DNA of 34,314 bases, from the IMG/VR virus record IMGVR_UViG_3300024062_000028, positions 1 through 34,314 of that record; one strand, 5' to 3'. A program made the translations under genes and the position numbers. The stretch comes from a virus. This document shows positions 12,177 to 23,500 of the stretch, in pieces. Below the pieces are notes generated by a model. That model had not been told where the DNA came from, made no database searches, and was given only the letters and a program-made list of their open reading frames with translations. Every line of letters starts with the position of its first letter. The first letter of the stretch is position 1.

Positions 12177-13658
12177 TTAAATTGTGTCTATCACTGTTTT
12201 TAATTGTTCTGCTATTGTATAATAGTTTGATTCTGTTAAATGTACACCGTCTAAAAACTCGCCTGTACCAACACTTAATAAAGTTGTTATTGCCGTATCA
12301 TAATCTCCATCACTTGCGTAGTCCGCACGAGCTAACCAACAAGTAGGATGAGGAGGTAAAATATAATCACAAAAAGTAGCGTAGTCTGTTTGTATTTCAG
12401 TCATTAACCAATCTTGGTCTAAGTTGAATTGTGTACGTCCTACTGCGTTTGTATTCCCCGCATAGTTTCTACAAAATAAAGGGACTAAAATAACCGTAAA
12501 TCCAGTAGCTTGTGCTAATAAACAATAATCTTTTATGTTTTGTAGAGTTTGCTCTTTAGTCGAACCAAAAAAATAATCGTTTGTCATTTCTTGAACTACT
12601 AAAATATTATCCGTATAAGTAGCATTAAATTTAGGTGCTATTTCGCTTGCATAATCAGCTATCATGGCTGGCGTACCTTGACTTGGTACTCCGCAGTTTG
12701 TATGCTCGTAGCCTTGCATTATTAAGTCATAAGCTAATTTTCTAGCCGTTGCACTAGCTTGATAAACCATATGCGAATTACCGTCAAAAACTATACCTTT
12801 AGTTTGTAAACCTTGTTTTTGTTGTGTTGTGTTTTGGTAAGTTTCAAATATAGTACTAAGTGCTGTCACGTCTACATCAGGCACAGAATTAAAAGCACCC
12901 CAAACAATAGAAGAAGATTGATTTCTTCTTGAAGCAGGAGTTGATGCTGTATTGTTTTTAAATCCGTTTATGTATATATTTCTAGTAGTAAGAGAACCGC
13001 CACCATTTACATTTGTGGCTATTATTGAACCATTTAAAGCAATATACGAGCTTAAATCTGGTTTTCTAGTACTAATATAAACACCAGCATTCCCACTATT
13101 CGCCCCTTGTGTTAATCCAGCGTTCGGTGCATAAGCATAGCAAGCGTGCTGAACTTGATTAGAAAAGTTAGTGCTGAACAAAGTAGCTTGTGAGTTTGTG
13201 TTTCGTGAGCCGTAATTAAATGTTCCAGCGTTTATCTCATCTTTATAAGTTACAAATACCTCAGTAGTATCATTTTGCACCATATTTATGCTAGGCGTAA
13301 AATCTAAACTTAACCAGCCACTTGCTAAAAATCCTTTTTGCACACTTGGGTAAGATCCTTTGGTTGTAAATTGTGCCGTTGTTTGACTTGCAAAAGTACT
13401 GTTTGTGACTAAACTTTTAATTTCTATAAGTGAGTTTTGCCAATTTAAAGTAGGCGTGTTTATTATCATCCAAAAATTAGGGTCTTGAAAATAACCCAAA
13501 CTTTTTAAGCCTACGAATACATCATTAATAGCTGGTTTTATAATTTCGGGTACATCACCTACCGCATCAAAATACAATTGAGCGTCTGTATCATATCCTA
13601 TAGGGATAGGTGTATTATTAGATGAATTACCGCAACATTTTATAATTATATTACCCAT
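12177..13658 (-). CDS. Tail-fibre protein with SGNH/GDSL hydrolase domain
   Basis: A 493-aa protein. The first about 280 residues are beta-rich with many Asn, Thr and Gly, as in fibre or baseplate domains. The C-terminal about 205 residues fit an SGNH hydrolase: block I FDGNSH with Ser295, block II Gly323 (NCGVPSQGT), block III MTND with Asn360, and block V DGVHL with Asp470 and His473. All four catalytic blocks are present in the right order. Such enzymes remove acetyl or other ester groups from surface glycans, so it probably edits the host capsule or O-antigen during adsorption. Last of the large tail genes. Confidence 0.8.
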   Translation of the reverse strand: MGNIIIKCCGNSSNNTPIPIGYDTDAQLYFDAVGDVPEIIKPAINDVFVGLKSLGYFQDPNFWMIINTPTLNWQNSLIEIKSLVTNSTFASQTTAQFTTKGSYPSVQKGFLASGWLSLDFTPSINMVQNDTTEVFVTYKDEINAGTFNYGSRNTNSQATLFSTNFSNQVQHACYAYAPNAGLTQGANSGNAGVYISTRKPDLSSYIALNGSIIATNVNGGGSLTTRNIYINGFKNNTASTPASRRNQSSSIVWGAFNSVPDVDVTALSTIFETYQNTTQQKQGLQTKGIVFDGNSHMVYQASATARKLAYDLIMQGYEHTNCGVPSQGTPAMIADYASEIAPKFNATYTDNILVVQEMTNDYFFGSTKEQTLQNIKDYCLLAQATGFTVILVPLFCRNYAGNTNAVGRTQFNLDQDWLMTEIQTDYATFCDYILPPHPTCWLARADYASDGDYDTAITTLLSVGTGEFLDGVHLTESNYYTIAEQLKTVIDTI

Positions 13659-13659
13659 A

Positions 13660-15297
13660 TTAAAAGTGATTTCTAACTGCTAGTGAACTAACATTTGTAA
13701 AATTAGTATTAGGATTAGTTGAGGTAAATCTAGCAGGGTCAAGGTAGCTTTTACCCTCCCACCAAAAAGGAATAGATACAGCTGAACCAGAGTTTAAAAG
13801 ATAATGTAAAAACTTACTAAAAGTTTTATATGGAGTTAATAAAGTAGTAAACCCATCTGTAATAGAAATTTGATTTATATCTATTCTATTAGGAAAACGC
13901 CAATCAGAAAAACCACCATAAGTAAAAGTCTGCATCATTAAATTATTACCTATCCAATCATTAGAACCTATATAAATATCGTTTAAATACCACCCTAAAC
14001 CCGTATAATGGTCTACTAAATAATCAATAGTTGAACCGTCAGAACCATCAAACACAGTGCCACCTAAATCGTTAGTAGCTCTATCTAAATTGCCGAAAGC
14101 GTTATTATTTATTAATTTTGTTTCATCAGAAGAATCTAAAATAGGTTTAATGCCCTCCACTGTGTAATCAAAAACAGTTGTATTGTCTTTATACCATTTA
14201 ATGTCATAAGTTAAAAACTCAGTAATTTGATAACGTCCATTATCTCGAACGTATGAAATAGGATAAGAAACAGCTGGCGTACAAACAAAAGCAGTTTGAG
14301 CTGGTGTAGGTGTAGAAGTGCCGTCAGAATCTATATTTGTTACATCTTGAAGAATTAAGGTTCCTTGTGCTAAAATACTTTCGTTATAACTAGAATCTGA
14401 ATTAGTTACCGTTGAATCTGTTATAATTTGTGTTTCATTATCACCACTTGGTATAACATTTGTATAAAGTACATTACTATCTGAATCTTTAATTGTTTGT
14501 ATAGCATCACCACCGCCTGAAGTATTATAATAAAAACTACCCCCAGCTTGTACATATTCCTTAAAAACATTATTTTCATAAATGCTAACAGGGTTACAAA
14601 TTGATACTACTGGCATAGTATTACAAACATCAATTACATAAGGCAATTCAATTTTAAGTTGGCATCCACTTAATTGACCGTTTAAAATTTGTTTATCATA
14701 ACCTTTGTTAGTAATATATTCACCAAAATTAACGTGGTTAGTTACAGTATGCGAATCTAATTCACCAAATAAATCACGCCTTTTTTTTATAGTTCTAATA
14801 AAAAAATCTATTTCATTAAGCATTGGATGTATTGCTTCTGTGTAGTGTTTGTCTATATCCCAGTCTTGATAATAAGTATCAGTTAAAAAGAATAAATTTA
14901 AATCAGGTGTAATATTCTCAGCATCTTCAAAACGATCATTGTAATCAATATCTAAAAATTCGAGTAACCAAATAAAAGGATATTCTTTTGTGTTTTGGTT
15001 TGATATTTCACCATCAACTTTTTTTGGTGTACCATGTTTAAAAACAGGTGGTGTAATAGTAAATTCAGTAGCAGTAGGTATAATTGAACCCGTAACAGTT
15101 AATGATTCATTTAAAGCGAATGATTTTATTCTATAATCAACACCATCTATAGTTATTGATCTTTGAGAATTTAAGTAATAAGTATAATTAACATACAAAG
15201 TAAAACTACCATCTACATTAGTTATTACATTACTAATTAATAGTTTATGTTCAGTAGTGCTTATTACATCACTTAATATTTTAATAGGTAAAATCAT
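13660..15297 (-). CDS. Tail protein with DUF1566-like C-terminal domain
   Basis: A 545-aa structural protein. The N-terminal part is a beta-rich virion domain (VDGSFTLYVNYTYYLNSQRSITIDGVDYRI). The C-terminal about 170 residues resemble DUF1566, a C-type-lectin-like fold used in tail tips: NDLGGTVFDGSDG, LGWYLNDIYIGSNDWIGNN, GGFSDWRFPNRIDINQI and the closing PFWWEGKSYLDPARF. Host-surface binding is likely. It has its own promoter (15311-15337), unusual inside a tail module. It starts after a 41-base leader and ends 2 bases before the SGNH fibre gene. Confidence 0.7.
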   Translation of the reverse strand: MILPIKILSDVISTTEHKLLISNVITNVDGSFTLYVNYTYYLNSQRSITIDGVDYRIKSFALNESLTVTGSIIPTATEFTITPPVFKHGTPKKVDGEISNQNTKEYPFIWLLEFLDIDYNDRFEDAENITPDLNLFFLTDTYYQDWDIDKHYTEAIHPMLNEIDFFIRTIKKRRDLFGELDSHTVTNHVNFGEYITNKGYDKQILNGQLSGCQLKIELPYVIDVCNTMPVVSICNPVSIYENNVFKEYVQAGGSFYYNTSGGGDAIQTIKDSDSNVLYTNVIPSGDNETQIITDSTVTNSDSSYNESILAQGTLILQDVTNIDSDGTSTPTPAQTAFVCTPAVSYPISYVRDNGRYQITEFLTYDIKWYKDNTTVFDYTVEGIKPILDSSDETKLINNNAFGNLDRATNDLGGTVFDGSDGSTIDYLVDHYTGLGWYLNDIYIGSNDWIGNNLMMQTFTYGGFSDWRFPNRIDINQISITDGFTTLLTPYKTFSKFLHYLLNSGSAVSIPFWWEGKSYLDPARFTSTNPNTNFTNVSSLAVRNHF

Positions 15298-15310
15298 AGT
15301 TTGTTAAAAT

Positions 15311-15337
15311 TGTTACACTTTAATCAATACAAATATA
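15311..15337 (-). promoter_or_regulatory. Internal promoter with TGTAACA element before the DUF1566-like tail gene
   Basis: The minus strand reads TATATTTG (15337-15330), then 12 bases, then TGTAACA (15317-15311). The same box-plus-TGTAACA arrangement occurs at 32341-32368 (13-base spacing) and 8056-8084 (14-base spacing). The -33 position is weak. The box lies in the 41-base gap after the 15339-16256 gene. Confidence 0.55.
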
Positions 15338-15338
15338 A

Positions 15339-16256
15339 TCAAAAATTTCGTTTTCTTGTACTTTGGTTGTACTCAGTTAATTTAATAATATAAGATAAAG
15401 TACCATTGTATTCATGTTGAATAGGTTTATCAATACTTAAAAGGCTAACAAACTGCTTTTTATAATCAATCACATTATTATTATTATAATCATCTATTTG
15501 CATTTTATTTGCTAGTAAATCATCTTTAATAACGCTAGTGCTAACCGAATTAGAAACTTGTTTAATAGTTAAATCAAAGTTATCAGTAATTTGTGTTTGT
15601 ATTTGATGCAAATCACCGTTATTCAATTGTAAATTATCAATCGTTACATTTTCTTCATCTAGTTTTAATGATCCGTTTAACCTTGTTTGAGTTACCCAGT
15701 CACCTATTGATAAATCTCTATAGTCTAAACCGTTTTCAATATAACCATTTTTATACGTTGTTATTCTCACCGTTCCATCTGCATTTTCACAACTAAACGG
15801 CATTAATCTATAACAAAAATCTTCCTCTAGTATAGTATTACCAGCTACATTTTTAATTTCAATATTTAAATTATATTTACCAAACCCTTTAGATGTTGCT
15901 ATTGTACGCCAATTTAATACTAAACCCCAGTATTTTAATTTTAAATCATTCATAGGGTAAAAATCACCATAACTAGAATCAATTATTATTTCATTTAATC
16001 CGTTACTGCTTGTCAATGTAGCTATTACTGTAGCACCTTTTACAGTTCCATAGATATGACTAGATAAATCATTAAATTTTGTATTGTCGCTTGATAAATT
16101 AGCAAATACTGGTAAACATGAATCAGCACAAACATAGTAATTTTTACACGTTGTCGAATCATCATAAATAGTTACTTCTAAACTTTCTACTGTTCTTTTA
16201 GTTGCTAAATAGACGTCATTTCTTAAAAAGCTACTAGGGGGGTATAATTTTATCAT
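15339..16256 (-). CDS. Unknown 305-aa distal tail protein
   Basis: A 305-aa protein in the distal tail cluster. The sequence is beta-rich with few charged helices (VTIYDDSTTCKNYYVCADSCLP, YGTVKGATVIATLTSSNGLNEIIIDSSYGDFYPMND, YNLNIEIKNVAGNTILEEDFCYRLMP). Several Cys (positions about 37-47) could bind metal or form disulphides. No catalytic motif or named family is seen. Size and place between two large tail proteins suit a baseplate or fibre-connector role. It starts 6 bases after the 776-aa gene. Confidence 0.65.
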   Translation of the reverse strand: MIKLYPPSSFLRNDVYLATKRTVESLEVTIYDDSTTCKNYYVCADSCLPVFANLSSDNTKFNDLSSHIYGTVKGATVIATLTSSNGLNEIIIDSSYGDFYPMNDLKLKYWGLVLNWRTIATSKGFGKYNLNIEIKNVAGNTILEEDFCYRLMPFSCENADGTVRITTYKNGYIENGLDYRDLSIGDWVTQTRLNGSLKLDEENVTIDNLQLNNGDLHQIQTQITDNFDLTIKQVSNSVSTSVIKDDLLANKMQIDDYNNNNVIDYKKQFVSLLSIDKPIQHEYNGTLSYIIKLTEYNQSTRKRNF

Positions 16257-16262
16257 ATTTTT

Positions 16263-18593
16263 TTAATCATATAAACGACCGTAAACATTATATTCAATGT
16301 TTGGATCTAAATTTAAATTATTAGTATTACAAATTAATGTTACTTTGTTTGATACATTTATTATTTCTACTACTGTTGTGTTACCACTAGATAAAGTATC
16401 TGAAGCCTTTAAAGGATTTAGATCGTTACTCCAATCTTTTTGAGTTGATAACCTCCAAATATTAGAAATTTGTCCTACTCTTTCTATAAAAATTTCACCC
16501 TGTACTTTTGGTAAAATACCTAAAGTATGATCAAATTCTATTTCAATCCTAACATCTTGATTATTATAAATGTTATCAGTAATTTGATTGTTAATATCAT
16601 AGAAAAAAGTTGTACCAGTAAAAGGATTAGAACCGCTTACATCAAAATCTAATTCACTAGAAATATCTGAAAATATACGGTAAACAGTATCAGCACCTTG
16701 ATTACTCCCTATATTTAAATCAACTACGCCATAAATATCATAACTATTTAGCCCCGAATAATTAGAAGTCTTTTCATTTAAATTATTATTTTCTTCAGTA
16801 GCATCATAAAAAATATTAGCTACATTATTATTAGCTATCCATTCTCTCCATTTTACTTCAAATGCTAAAGTACCTACCCATTCTTGATAAACTGTACCGT
16901 AAACTGGTACAGTAGAAGCTAAAGTTAATCTATTAAAACTTTCATCAGCTGTTATATTAAATGAATTTTGATAATTTATATTAGCTAATTGATACTGATA
17001 GGTAGTTATATTAGGGTCTGTAAATACTCCACGACCTAAATTAAAAGTAGTGTTTGATATTTCAAATTGTTCTACGTCATTTTTATACGCTATTAATCTA
17101 AATGTACAATCTTTTACAGTAGCGTATTCACTAGCTTTAGTTTCAAAAATAAATCTAACCCCTAAAAAATCACCATCCCAACCAGTAAAATTAGTTAATT
17201 TAGAACCGAATTGTACTATATCAGAATCTGATTTATAAAAAACTATATCATTACCTTGAACTAAACCAGCTACATCATTATCAAAACTCCATAATTTAGA
17301 ATCTATTTTTAAATTAACCCTAGTAGATATATCAGGCGCTATTGAATTGTCATCTATTAAGACAGACATTAGCCAATTTTTAGTATCTTCAATTAATAAT
17401 TGTTGACTAGCTGAATAACTAACTGTAAAACCAACATCTAATAAAGTTGTATCAGCATTTAATGAAACTGAACAACCTGTTATTATTGTACTATTAATAC
17501 CTACAAAACCAACTTCAGTTTCTAAGCTATCAGTTAACCAAATATCATCAAAAGTATTATTTTTATTAGCATATTCTGAATCAGTTGGTAGTTTACTATG
17601 TTTTATGATTACCTCTTGACCAGCTACAAAGTTACTAGCGTTATTTTTAATTTGAAAAGTTACAGTATTTGTATCTGTACCTTCTAAAGTTTGTGATGAA
17701 TAAGAATTAGATATTACTAAATTTTGTATTTCATAATCATTATTAAAACCATTAAAATTTTCATTGTAATAACCTACTGAACCAGTAAAACCAGCATCTT
17801 CAAAAATACGATTATAGTTATTATTTGTTTCAGCTAAGAAAAAACCATAACCATACTTAAAAGAATTGGTACCAACTAAATTAGATGGTGTTAATAAATC
17901 TTCAATGTTATTTAATTGACCATCTACAAAATAAGGTATTTTAAAAGTGTGCTTTATTTCGTATTGGTGTGCATAATCTAAACTAGCTGTAGCTTTCATT
18001 TCAACCGTTCCTAGATCCCAGCTAGAACCATTTGAAATAATAGGTGTTAAAGTTTGAAATACACCAGTTAAACTATTACTATAATATGCTTGTTCGTTAT
18101 TATCAAAAGGTGATTGATAATTATTATTATTAGAAGTTAGTTGATTTAAGCCATACTTATAAAAAACTCGATCAGCTACACTAGTTACAACTATTTCAAA
18201 ATCTGTTCTATCTGAATCAACTAACCCAGCTAAATCTAAATTAATTTTAGTCACATTTAAAACATTACCATTTGAACCCGTTACACTAAATATAGTTTCA
18301 CTTACCGTATTACCATTCCAAGAAATATTAACAGTAGCACCAACGCTTAAACCTTCTAAAAACCAATTACCCCCAAAAGTAAAAGTTCCATAACTAGAAC
18401 CAGCTACATAATTAAATGAACCAAAATCAATAGCTTTTACTTCAGTATAAATAGATACGGTTCTAATTAGCTGTATAGTTTCACCAACATTACCTACTAA
18501 AATATCTGTATAATCGCCTAGATTATTAGAAAAATTAGATCCGTTTCTAAGTTCATTATAAAATTTAGTATCTAGTACTTGAAAATCATTCAT
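16263..18593 (-). CDS. Large unknown 776-aa tail protein
   Basis: A 776-aa virion protein, probably in the tail tip or baseplate. The sequence is Asn/Thr/Ser-rich and almost all beta strand, with repeated Ig-like sections (YGTFTFGGNWFLEGLSVGAT, FSVTGSNGNVLNVTKI, GADTVYRIFSDISSELDFDVSG). No transmembrane segments, hydrolase motifs or collagen repeats are visible. It starts 2 bases after the small 54-aa gene and is followed 6 bases later by the 305-aa protein. Its position suits a large host-facing tail component, but I know no family name. Confidence 0.65.
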   Translation of the reverse strand: MNDFQVLDTKFYNELRNGSNFSNNLGDYTDILVGNVGETIQLIRTVSIYTEVKAIDFGSFNYVAGSSYGTFTFGGNWFLEGLSVGATVNISWNGNTVSETIFSVTGSNGNVLNVTKINLDLAGLVDSDRTDFEIVVTSVADRVFYKYGLNQLTSNNNNYQSPFDNNEQAYYSNSLTGVFQTLTPIISNGSSWDLGTVEMKATASLDYAHQYEIKHTFKIPYFVDGQLNNIEDLLTPSNLVGTNSFKYGYGFFLAETNNNYNRIFEDAGFTGSVGYYNENFNGFNNDYEIQNLVISNSYSSQTLEGTDTNTVTFQIKNNASNFVAGQEVIIKHSKLPTDSEYANKNNTFDDIWLTDSLETEVGFVGINSTIITGCSVSLNADTTLLDVGFTVSYSASQQLLIEDTKNWLMSVLIDDNSIAPDISTRVNLKIDSKLWSFDNDVAGLVQGNDIVFYKSDSDIVQFGSKLTNFTGWDGDFLGVRFIFETKASEYATVKDCTFRLIAYKNDVEQFEISNTTFNLGRGVFTDPNITTYQYQLANINYQNSFNITADESFNRLTLASTVPVYGTVYQEWVGTLAFEVKWREWIANNNVANIFYDATEENNNLNEKTSNYSGLNSYDIYGVVDLNIGSNQGADTVYRIFSDISSELDFDVSGSNPFTGTTFFYDINNQITDNIYNNQDVRIEIEFDHTLGILPKVQGEIFIERVGQISNIWRLSTQKDWSNDLNPLKASDTLSSGNTTVVEIINVSNKVTLICNTNNLNLDPNIEYNVYGRLYD

Positions 18594-18594
18594 T

Positions 18595-18759
18595 TTATTT
18601 TTTATTAAATTGTTGTTTCTGACGTTTTAACCATCTGTCATACTGTGCTTTTTCTTCAGGTGTGGCTTTAGATAATAATTCTTTTTGAATACCTTTTAAA
18701 TGTTCTAAAGCTCCATTTAAACCATCTGTAGCACCTTTCAATTGTTCCTTTAAATTCAT
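18595..18759 (-). CDS. 54-aa helical tail-cluster protein
   Basis: A 54-aa protein reading LKEQLKGATDGLNGALEHLKGI, then KELLSKATPEEKAQYDRWLKRQKQQFNKK. It looks like a single amphipathic helix followed by a basic tail. It overlaps the preceding 602-aa gene by 4 bases (ATGA) and ends 2 bases before the next start, so it is firmly placed in the operon. A small chaperone or connector role in tail-tip assembly is possible but unproven. Confidence 0.65.
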   Translation of the reverse strand: MNLKEQLKGATDGLNGALEHLKGIQKELLSKATPEEKAQYDRWLKRQKQQFNKK

Positions 18760-20564
18760 ACAGTTACTTCTATTAAATTATCAATATACTTTTCAAATGT
18801 GTAATAGCTTACTATTGCAAAATCTCCGTCAACATTCCAGTTAACACTTGTAAATTTACTCAAATTTCCGTTAGAATCATTAAAAAAAGAATTATTTATT
18901 ATTTGTGCAAAAGATTCAGCACCAAAAGGAATACGTACATCAGTAAATATTTTCTTTTGATTTGTATTATTTAAATTAGTAGGGTCTTTAATTCCTGATA
19001 CAAAAGATTTATAACTATGATAATTATTATACAAAGCAACCGCCCCTACTTTATCAGTAAAATTAGTTGGTATTTTATCGTTTTCTAAATATACTATTTT
19101 AGGAGTGCTAAAAAAATGATTTTCTACTTTCATTGCACCTTCACGCAAAGTAATAGCTAATAAAAAATTATTGTTACTTTCTAAACCTTGATCAAAAAAA
19201 TCTGATAAAGTTTCAAATATTTCTTTTATATCTGCTATCATTGTTTGATTAGCGCCTACTAAAGATTGAAACGCTTCAAATAATTCATCAAGTGCATTTT
19301 TTCTAACGCATAAAGCGTATGGTATTTCAATTGAATCTACGCCTTTTATTAAAACATTTCTAGTATCATTTACTGTAATAGGTGAAACTATTGTTTCTGA
19401 AAATGAATCATTTACATCTGTTATAGTATGTTTGTCGCTATCGTCATCAGCGTAATTTATAAATGTACGTACTTTTAATTCGTCTACGTTGTAAGATTGA
19501 ATACCATTAGAAGTAAATGGTGAATCTTCAATACGTATATCGGGCATATTATAAGCTGGATTTAAAGTCCATGAAGAATCGTTATAAGGTAATAATTTAA
19601 TAACTCCATTTGATACGGCTACTTTAGTATAAAATAATTTGTTACATAAATCAAATGCTTCCGAAAGTGTATATCCATAATCATTAGGCTTTAAAATACC
19701 GCTTAAAGTACTTTGAAAAAAGTTTAAACCAGCACCGAAAAAACCGACTGGCGCACCCTCTTCATCTGTTTTATGTGGGCAAAGTACCACGTTTTCTAAA
19801 ACCGTATTAAAAGCACCAGTACCAGTATCTAAAGTATAACCCATGTATTCAGCACCTTGTTCTAAAAAAGTTTTTAATTTAATACCTCTATGATATCGAA
19901 CCAATGGAAATAAAGCTTTTTGTATTGCTTTTAATTGTTCTACTAAGCTGTTAATTATAACTACTAAATTTAATATAGTAGTACTAAGGTTAATTAATGC
20001 TTGTGCTACTCCTAAAGTAGTAATATCAGCACTAATATTAATAAATTTAAATATTTCATCAATACCACTTTTTACAGTTATAAAAGCCGTTCCTATAAGT
20101 TGTAAGTTTTCTAAAAGTGTTTTTCTATTCTCAATTAAATAAGGTATATTAACGCCCATACTAGTAGGCATTGCACCAGCTAAATTAGCATCTAAATTTT
20201 GAAGTAATAACATACTTATACCTTGCGCACGTTCACTAACTCCATTTAATGAATTAGTTTTAACTAAACTCATTTCACTTTCATTAGTTCCTTTTACTTT
20301 GTAAGTATTCCAATCTAAGTAACCGCTAAAAGGTATGTAATTATTAACTGTAATTTCAAATGGTATGCCCTCTGTAGCACCAACGTTATTAAAAAACCAA
20401 TCTTTAATTACTTCATTAGATTGATCAACAAAGTTTAAAGCACTAAAGTTAATATTAGCTTGTACGCTATCATTATCAAAGGTTGCATTTACTTCTAAAT
20501 TCTGCCATTCTCTAGGCGGTAAATTCTCTTGACCATTTATTTTAAAACTCGAAATAGTTGCCAT
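18756..20564 (-). CDS. Distal tail protein following the tape measure
   Basis: A 602-aa protein starting 4 bases after the tape-measure gene, the usual place of the distal tail or tail-tip hub gene. The N-terminus is beta-rich (ISSFKINGQENLPPREWQNLEVNATF), with WFFNNVG and FEITVNNYIPFSGYLDWNTYKV. A hydrophobic helical insert lies at about 165-215 (INISADITTLGVAQALINLSTTILNLVVIINSLVEQLKAI), which may form a coiled coil or membrane-contact part. The C-terminal half is again beta-rich. I cannot assign it to a named hub family, so the role comes from position. Confidence 0.65.
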   Translation of the reverse strand: MATISSFKINGQENLPPREWQNLEVNATFDNDSVQANINFSALNFVDQSNEVIKDWFFNNVGATEGIPFEITVNNYIPFSGYLDWNTYKVKGTNESEMSLVKTNSLNGVSERAQGISMLLLQNLDANLAGAMPTSMGVNIPYLIENRKTLLENLQLIGTAFITVKSGIDEIFKFINISADITTLGVAQALINLSTTILNLVVIINSLVEQLKAIQKALFPLVRYHRGIKLKTFLEQGAEYMGYTLDTGTGAFNTVLENVVLCPHKTDEEGAPVGFFGAGLNFFQSTLSGILKPNDYGYTLSEAFDLCNKLFYTKVAVSNGVIKLLPYNDSSWTLNPAYNMPDIRIEDSPFTSNGIQSYNVDELKVRTFINYADDDSDKHTITDVNDSFSETIVSPITVNDTRNVLIKGVDSIEIPYALCVRKNALDELFEAFQSLVGANQTMIADIKEIFETLSDFFDQGLESNNNFLLAITLREGAMKVENHFFSTPKIVYLENDKIPTNFTDKVGAVALYNNYHSYKSFVSGIKDPTNLNNTNQKKIFTDVRIPFGAESFAQIINNSFFNDSNGNLSKFTSVNWNVDGDFAIVSYYTFEKYIDNLIEVTV

Positions 20565-20567
20565 AAT

Positions 20568-23500
20568 TTAAAACATTGGTTTGTGGTTATTAATAGTTTT
20601 ATTTCCTATTCTAATAGTTTCAGTTGCTATTTTAGAAAGTGCATCATAATTAAATTTGTGTTCAGGTATTTGTATGTTTTGAATTGCTTGTGTATTTTTA
20701 GCTATTGCATCTACCATACGTGAATCATTATAGCTATCTATTGAGTTTACCGCATTAATAGCCCTACGACCTACAAATTCACCGTTTTTTAGCATAAGCG
20801 CACCTTTTACAATGTCGCTTTGTTTCATGTTACCTAATTTACGGCTATTTTCTACACCTATAATATGCTCATCTTTATGCGCTTTAATTATATGCGTATC
20901 TTTGTCACCGCTAATTGCATAAGCATTCCCTAAATCAGCACCTAAAGTAGTTTCAGTTCCTTTATAAAATCCTTTTAATTTATCTACAAAGCCTTTTATT
21001 TCACTTCCCGCACTTTCTAAGCCTGAACCATCACCAGCTTGAATCTTTTGATTTGCTAAATTTAATCCAGTCACTAAAATTAATAAGTTTCTTTTTTTCT
21101 TTTCAAGTGCTTCTATGTTTTCTCTTTCATTTGCGATAGCTTGTTTTTCTGCTTTTACTGATTCTTGAGCATCTAAATTACCTAGTTGTGCTTGTTGTTT
21201 TAAATCGTTTATTCTAGTTTCAGAATCAGTAATTCTATTATTACCTTTTTCTATTTGTGAATCAATGTTATTAACTGCACTTTGTAAACTAAGTTGCAAA
21301 ATATTATTTAAATCATCAAACATTTTCTTTGTCATAGCTACAAGTTCTTCTTGTGCTTTCTTTTCAGCTTCTAATCTTTCATCTATCTTTATTTGTGGAT
21401 CTTCACGCCCATCTTCAACTAAATCTAAAGCTAACTTTCTTTTTTTAGCTTCTTCTATATCTATTTTACGTATTTCTTCAGAACGTTTTTTTATAGCTTT
21501 AGTATTATCTTCTATATCAGCCGTATTTCTTTTTAACTTACCACTATTATCAGCTATGTTTACGGTGTAGTCGTGTATAGTGTCGTTAGTATCATTTGCT
21601 ATATTAGAAAATTCTTTTATAATTTCGTTTTGCTGAACTATTTGCCCGTTATTAATTTTTATTTCAGCGTTTAATATTCTTCTTAAATTATTTTCTCGCT
21701 CTATTTTCTCAAAACCTCTTAAATTAGAGTTGTTTTTTATATTTTCTGAATCTATATCAGCTTTTATTCTTAATTGCCTATTTTCTTCTTTTAATAATTT
21801 AATTCTGTCTTGACTTCTTTTTACAATTTTTAAAGCATTTTTTTCTTTTTGTATTTGTAGATCTCTAATCTGAAGATCCATTTGTTCTTTAGTTAATTTA
21901 CCTTCAGCTACTAAAAGTTCTAATTCTTTAGTTTTGTTTTTTATTTTTTCGTCTGTTATATCATTAAATTCTTTACCAAATTTGCTTGAATTTTCTTGTG
22001 CTTTATTAAATAAGTCTTGTTGTCTACGTGCTTCAGCCGCACCACTAGCAATATCATAAAACGCTACAGCTAATTCAATTAATAAAGTTATAGCTACCGC
22101 CATTCCTATACCTTTTAATGCTTTTCCAAATGCCTTAGCTTTTACACTCGCTTCTGACATTGCGCTCCCTGATTTACCTACTGTTTTATTATAAGCTCTA
22201 AATTCTTTTATTCTGTCTGCCATTTTTAAAGATAGCATAACAGCTTTAAAAGAAATAAAAGTTTTTATTACTAGACCTAGAACTTTAACAATAGTTCTAA
22301 AATTATTAGCTAAAAATTTAATACCAACTTTTAAACCACTTAACGCACCATTTCCATTAGCTAAACTCAAAATAAAACCTTCATAAGCTGACTTTAATAA
22401 TTTTAAAGCACCAGCTAAAGTATCTAATTGAGTGTCAGCCATTTCTTTAGCCGTACCGCCTGACATTTCTAAAGCTTTGGTAAGTTCATCAGCTTGTGCG
22501 CTATTTTCTGCTAAAATTACCCCCATAGTCGCACTACGTACACCAAACAATTCTACAGCCGTTTTATTTTTATTAGTCGATTCATTAATCTGTGTCATGG
22601 CTTCATCCCATGTTTGACCACTTTTTGCCAATTCTAAAAATATCTTTCTTAATCCAGTTCCTGAAGTACTTGCATCTATACCCCTATCAGATAAAACACC
22701 TAATAAACCCGTAGTTCTTTCAATACTTAAACCAGCTACACTAGCTGTAGTACCAACTATAGGTAATGCTGTAGCTAGTTTAGACATATCTAAAGCACTT
22801 TTAGAAGTTGAAGCACTTAACACGTCTACTACCCTTTGTGATTCAGTAGCTTCTAAACCGAAAATCCTCAAAGCTGAACCTACTTGCGTAGCTGATTGAG
22901 CTAAATCTGTACCCGTTGCTTGTGCTAGTTGTTGTATCGCCCCCGTAGAATCTAATATTTCTTGACGTGTAAATCCTAATTTTGCTAATTCTGTTTGAAG
23001 TTGAGTAATTTCTGAAGCAGTATTAGCTGTAGCTTCTCCTAATCTTTTAGCATCTTCTGTTAGTTCATTTATACCCTCTTTAGTTGTACCTAATATAGAA
23101 GCTAAATTAGCGTTAGCTTGTTCAAAATCTATTATTAAACCTATTGAAGATTTTAACCCCTGTGCTAGTAAAAATATACCACTTGTCAAACCTAATGCAC
23201 CAGCGAAAGACCTTAAACTACCCGTAGCACCTTTTAAAGCACTAGAATAATTACCTATATTTATTCTTTGCGCTGATAAGGCACTACTATTCTTTTTAAA
23301 TACGGCGTTAGACTGATTAATTTTAGTAATTAATTCTTGTTGTCTTTTTCTACCTGAAACAGTAGTTAAATTTAATTTTCTTAATTCTTGTTCATATTTT
23401 TTTACCTGTAATGATAATTTATTTAATGAACCAGCTTCAGCGTTTTCTAGCTTTATAGTTTCCCTTATTTCCTTTTTTTGTATTCTAGTTGCTTCAGCTA

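Noticed and set aside
16263-18593. Tandem-repeat fibre or collagen-like protein
   Set aside because: The protein is Asn/Thr-rich with Ig-like strands, but I could not see a regular repeat unit or Gly-X-Y runs.
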